From contig NZ_FRCC01000004.1 in assembly GCF_900142775.1 (NCBI RefSeq), positions 248,001 to 312,000 on the forward strand: a DNA stretch of 64,000 nt, in the 5' to 3' direction. The notes beneath the pieces are model-generated. The model was given only the letters and a program-made list of their open reading frames with translations, did no database searches and was not told the origin of the DNA. The stretch is from Flavobacterium flevense (GTDB lineage: Bacteria; Bacteroidota; Bacteroidia; Flavobacteriales; Flavobacteriaceae). The position numbers and the translations under genes are program-made. This document shows positions 62,315 through 64,000 of this stretch, piece after piece; position 1 is the stretch's first letter, and every line of letters begins with the position of its first letter.

Positions 62315-62347
62315 TCCCCACCCCAGCCCTCCACAAAGGAGAGGGAG
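62315..62347 (-). repeat. G-rich palindromic repeat, copy 4 (inverted)
   Basis: Reverse complement: CTCCCTCTCCTTTGTGGAGG plus GCTGGGGTGGGGA. It starts at the base after the cysN stop and faces copy 5, so the two could pair over the 93-base gap. Confidence 0.75.
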
Positions 62348-62393
62348 TTGGTATAGAAAACAGAATTAAATAGATTTAATATTCCCAATTTTG

Positions 62394-62425
62394 GCTCCCC
62401 CTCTTTCGGAGGGGGTTGGGGGAGG
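62394..62425 (+). repeat. G-rich palindromic repeat, copy 5
   Basis: CTCCCCCTCTTTCGGAGGGGG plus TTGGGGGAGG, ending 14 bases before the sulfite reductase start. Confidence 0.8.
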
Positions 62426-62439
62426 AAAAAAATAAAGAA

Positions 62440-64000
62440 ATGGAAAGTTTTAGAACAGAAATAGAAAATCCGATTGTCCAGAAAGAGATTATCGATTTAG
62501 AAAAAAAGATACATTTATTCCAGGGAGGTAAAATTGATGATGAGCGTTTTCGTAGTCTTCGTTTAGCTCGTGGAATTTACGGACAGCGTCAGGAAGGTGT
62601 TCAGATGATTCGTATCAAGTTGCCTTATGGTAAAGTAACCAGCGAACAATTAAAAAGAATCACTCAGGTTTCTGATAAATATTCTACAGGACGTTTGCAT
62701 ATTACAACACGTCAGGATATTCAAATTCACTATGTGAGTTTAGACAGAACACCGGAACTTTGGGCTGATTTAGCTAAAGACGATATTACATTAAGAGAAG
62801 CTTGTGGTAACACCGTTCGTAATATTACAGGAAGTGAATTAGCTGGAGTTGATGTTGACGAGCCATTTGATGTGACTCCTTATGCTCATGCTTTGTTCCA
62901 ATATTTATTGCGTAACCCAATTTGTCAGGAAATGGGACGTAAATTTAAAATTTCATTTTCTTCATCTGATAAAGATACAGCATTAAGTTATTTACACGAT
63001 TTAGGATTTATTCCTAAAATTGTAGATGGGCAAAAAGGTTTTAAAGTAATGCTTGGTGGTGGATTAGGTTCTCAGCCTTCTCACGCTGAATTGCTTTCAG
63101 AATTTATTCCGGTGAACCAAATTATCCCTACAGCCGAAGGAGTAATCAGAGTTTTTGACCGTTATGGTGAAAGAGCAAAACGTTTAAAAGCACGTTTGAA
63201 ATTCTTAATTAAAGATTTAGGTCGTGATGAATTCATGCGTCTGGTAGACGAAGAGAAAAAAGCATTGCCTTTCCATAGTTATGAAATTGATACTACTGCA
63301 TTTGAAGGAGCAATTACAGAGCCTTTATTAGAAGTACCTACAGTTACTATTGATGATGTTGCCGCTTTTGAAGCCTGGAAAAAATCAAATGTAATTGCAC
63401 AAAAACAAGCGGGATATGTAGCTATAGGTGTAAAAGTACTTTTAGGTGATTTTTATACTGATAAAGCAAGATTATTAGCTGATTTAATTAAAAATTACGG
63501 AGCTAACGAATTGCGTTTTTCATTGCGTCAGAATATTGTTATCCGTAATATCAAAGAAGAAAATTTACCATTTTTCTACCAGGAATTAGCCAAATTAGAT
63601 ATGGTTAATTTAGGATACGATACTATTGGAGATATCACAGCTTGTCCGGGAACTGATACTTGTAATTTAGGTATTGCAAGCAGTACAGGTATTGCTGATG
63701 AGTTAGAAAGAGTATTAAAAGCTGAATTTCCACAATTTGCCGATAATAAAGAAATTACAATCAAAATTAGTGGTTGTATGAATGCTTGCGGACAACATAA
63801 CATGGCAGAAATTGGTTTCCAGGGTATGTCAATTAATGCAGGGAAATTAGTAGCTCCAGCTTTACAGGTATTATTAGGTGGTGGAATTTTAGGAAACGGA
63901 AACGGTCGTTTTGCTGATAAAGTAATTAAAATCCCTAGCCGTCGCGGACCGGAAGCTTTGCGTTTAATCTTAAATGATTTTGAAGCTAATGCAAATGGGA
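62440..64000 (+). CDS. Assimilatory sulfite reductase hemoprotein (3' end outside window)
   Basis: The frame starts at ATG 62440 (MESFRTEIENPIVQKEII) and stays open to the end, giving the first 520 residues. The siroheme/[4Fe-4S] ligands are Cys402-x5-Cys408 (CPGTDTC) and Cys446-x3-Cys450 (CMNAC). TGRLHITTRQDIQIHYV and a GNTVRNITG stretch are typical of the nitrite/sulfite reductase fold. As fourth gene after APS reductase, cysD and cysN, it should reduce sulfite to sulfide. A nitrite reductase role is less likely in this context. Confidence 0.92.
   Translation, partial: MESFRTEIENPIVQKEIIDLEKKIHLFQGGKIDDERFRSLRLARGIYGQRQEGVQMIRIKLPYGKVTSEQLKRITQVSDKYSTGRLHITTRQDIQIHYVSLDRTPELWADLAKDDITLREACGNTVRNITGSELAGVDVDEPFDVTPYAHALFQYLLRNPICQEMGRKFKISFSSSDKDTALSYLHDLGFIPKIVDGQKGFKVMLGGGLGSQPSHAELLSEFIPVNQIIPTAEGVIRVFDRYGERAKRLKARLKFLIKDLGRDEFMRLVDEEKKALPFHSYEIDTTAFEGAITEPLLEVPTVTIDDVAAFEAWKKSNVIAQKQAGYVAIGVKVLLGDFYTDKARLLADLIKNYGANELRFSLRQNIVIRNIKEENLPFFYQELAKLDMVNLGYDTIGDITACPGTDTCNLGIASSTGIADELERVLKAEFPQFADNKEITIKISGCMNACGQHNMAEIGFQGMSINAGKLVAPALQVLLGGGILGNGNGRFADKVIKIPSRRGPEALRLILNDFEANANG

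Overview
The window looks like the chromosome of a Flavobacterium or close relative (Flavobacteriaceae, Bacteroidota). The evidence is AT-rich DNA, many TAnnTTTG promoter boxes with few Shine-Dalgarno sites, the type IX secretion protein PorT, a TamL-type BamA lipoprotein, a GYDIA-type GHMP kinase next to class II HMG-CoA reductase, DUF5686 and 2TM-domain proteins, and SAM-II and SAM-I riboswitches on methionine genes. I see no rRNA, tRNA, CRISPR array, prophage or insertion sequence. Most of the window is core genome.

Layout. 0-9.5 kb: end of a periplasmic PPIase, GHMP kinase and HMG-CoA reductase (mevalonate pathway), DPP IV, a POT peptide transporter, a thioredoxin-like protein and ComEC. 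9.5-15.4 kb: NlpC/P60 lipoprotein, LpxB, SurE, tail-specific protease and a secreted nuclease. 15.4-22.6 kb: the cell-shape cluster mreB-mreC-mreD-PBP2-rodA, preceded by purH. 22.8-27.5 kb: an ABC permease, a RelE/ParE toxin-antitoxin pair, a lipoprotein, accD and fbaA. 27.5-38 kb: tamL, an rRNA/tRNA methyltransferase, ubiE-porT, folA, thyA, a DUF151 nuclease and the ETF subunits. 38-48 kb: pyruvate dehydrogenase E1 beta, a DUF5686 protein, soluble and membrane pyrophosphatases, a dNK and a DUF4153 protein.

48-64 kb is a sulfur and methionine block. metK (minus strand) and metY, a small ORF, metX and aspartokinase/homoserine dehydrogenase (plus strand) are followed by OsmC, a second sulfhydrylase, an Rrf2 regulator, a TauE/SafE permease and the sulfate assimilation operon (APS reductase, cysD, cysN, sulfite reductase running off the window). 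Together these genes take sulfate to sulfide, make O-acetylhomoserine, join the two into homocysteine and, finally, make SAM from methionine.

The most striking part is 49.3-52.2 kb. In about 3 kb I see a SAM-II riboswitch with long loops before metK, a leader-peptide attenuator before metY, two tandem attenuators before a 68-residue unknown ORF (the second with a Met/Cys-rich leader peptide and a clear antiterminator/terminator switch), and a SAM-I riboswitch before metX. A family of G-rich palindromic repeats sits just upstream of start codons in the downstream sulfur genes. Other oddities are a periplasmic Cys/Met/His-rich tail on the membrane pyrophosphatase and an AccD without its zinc ribbon.
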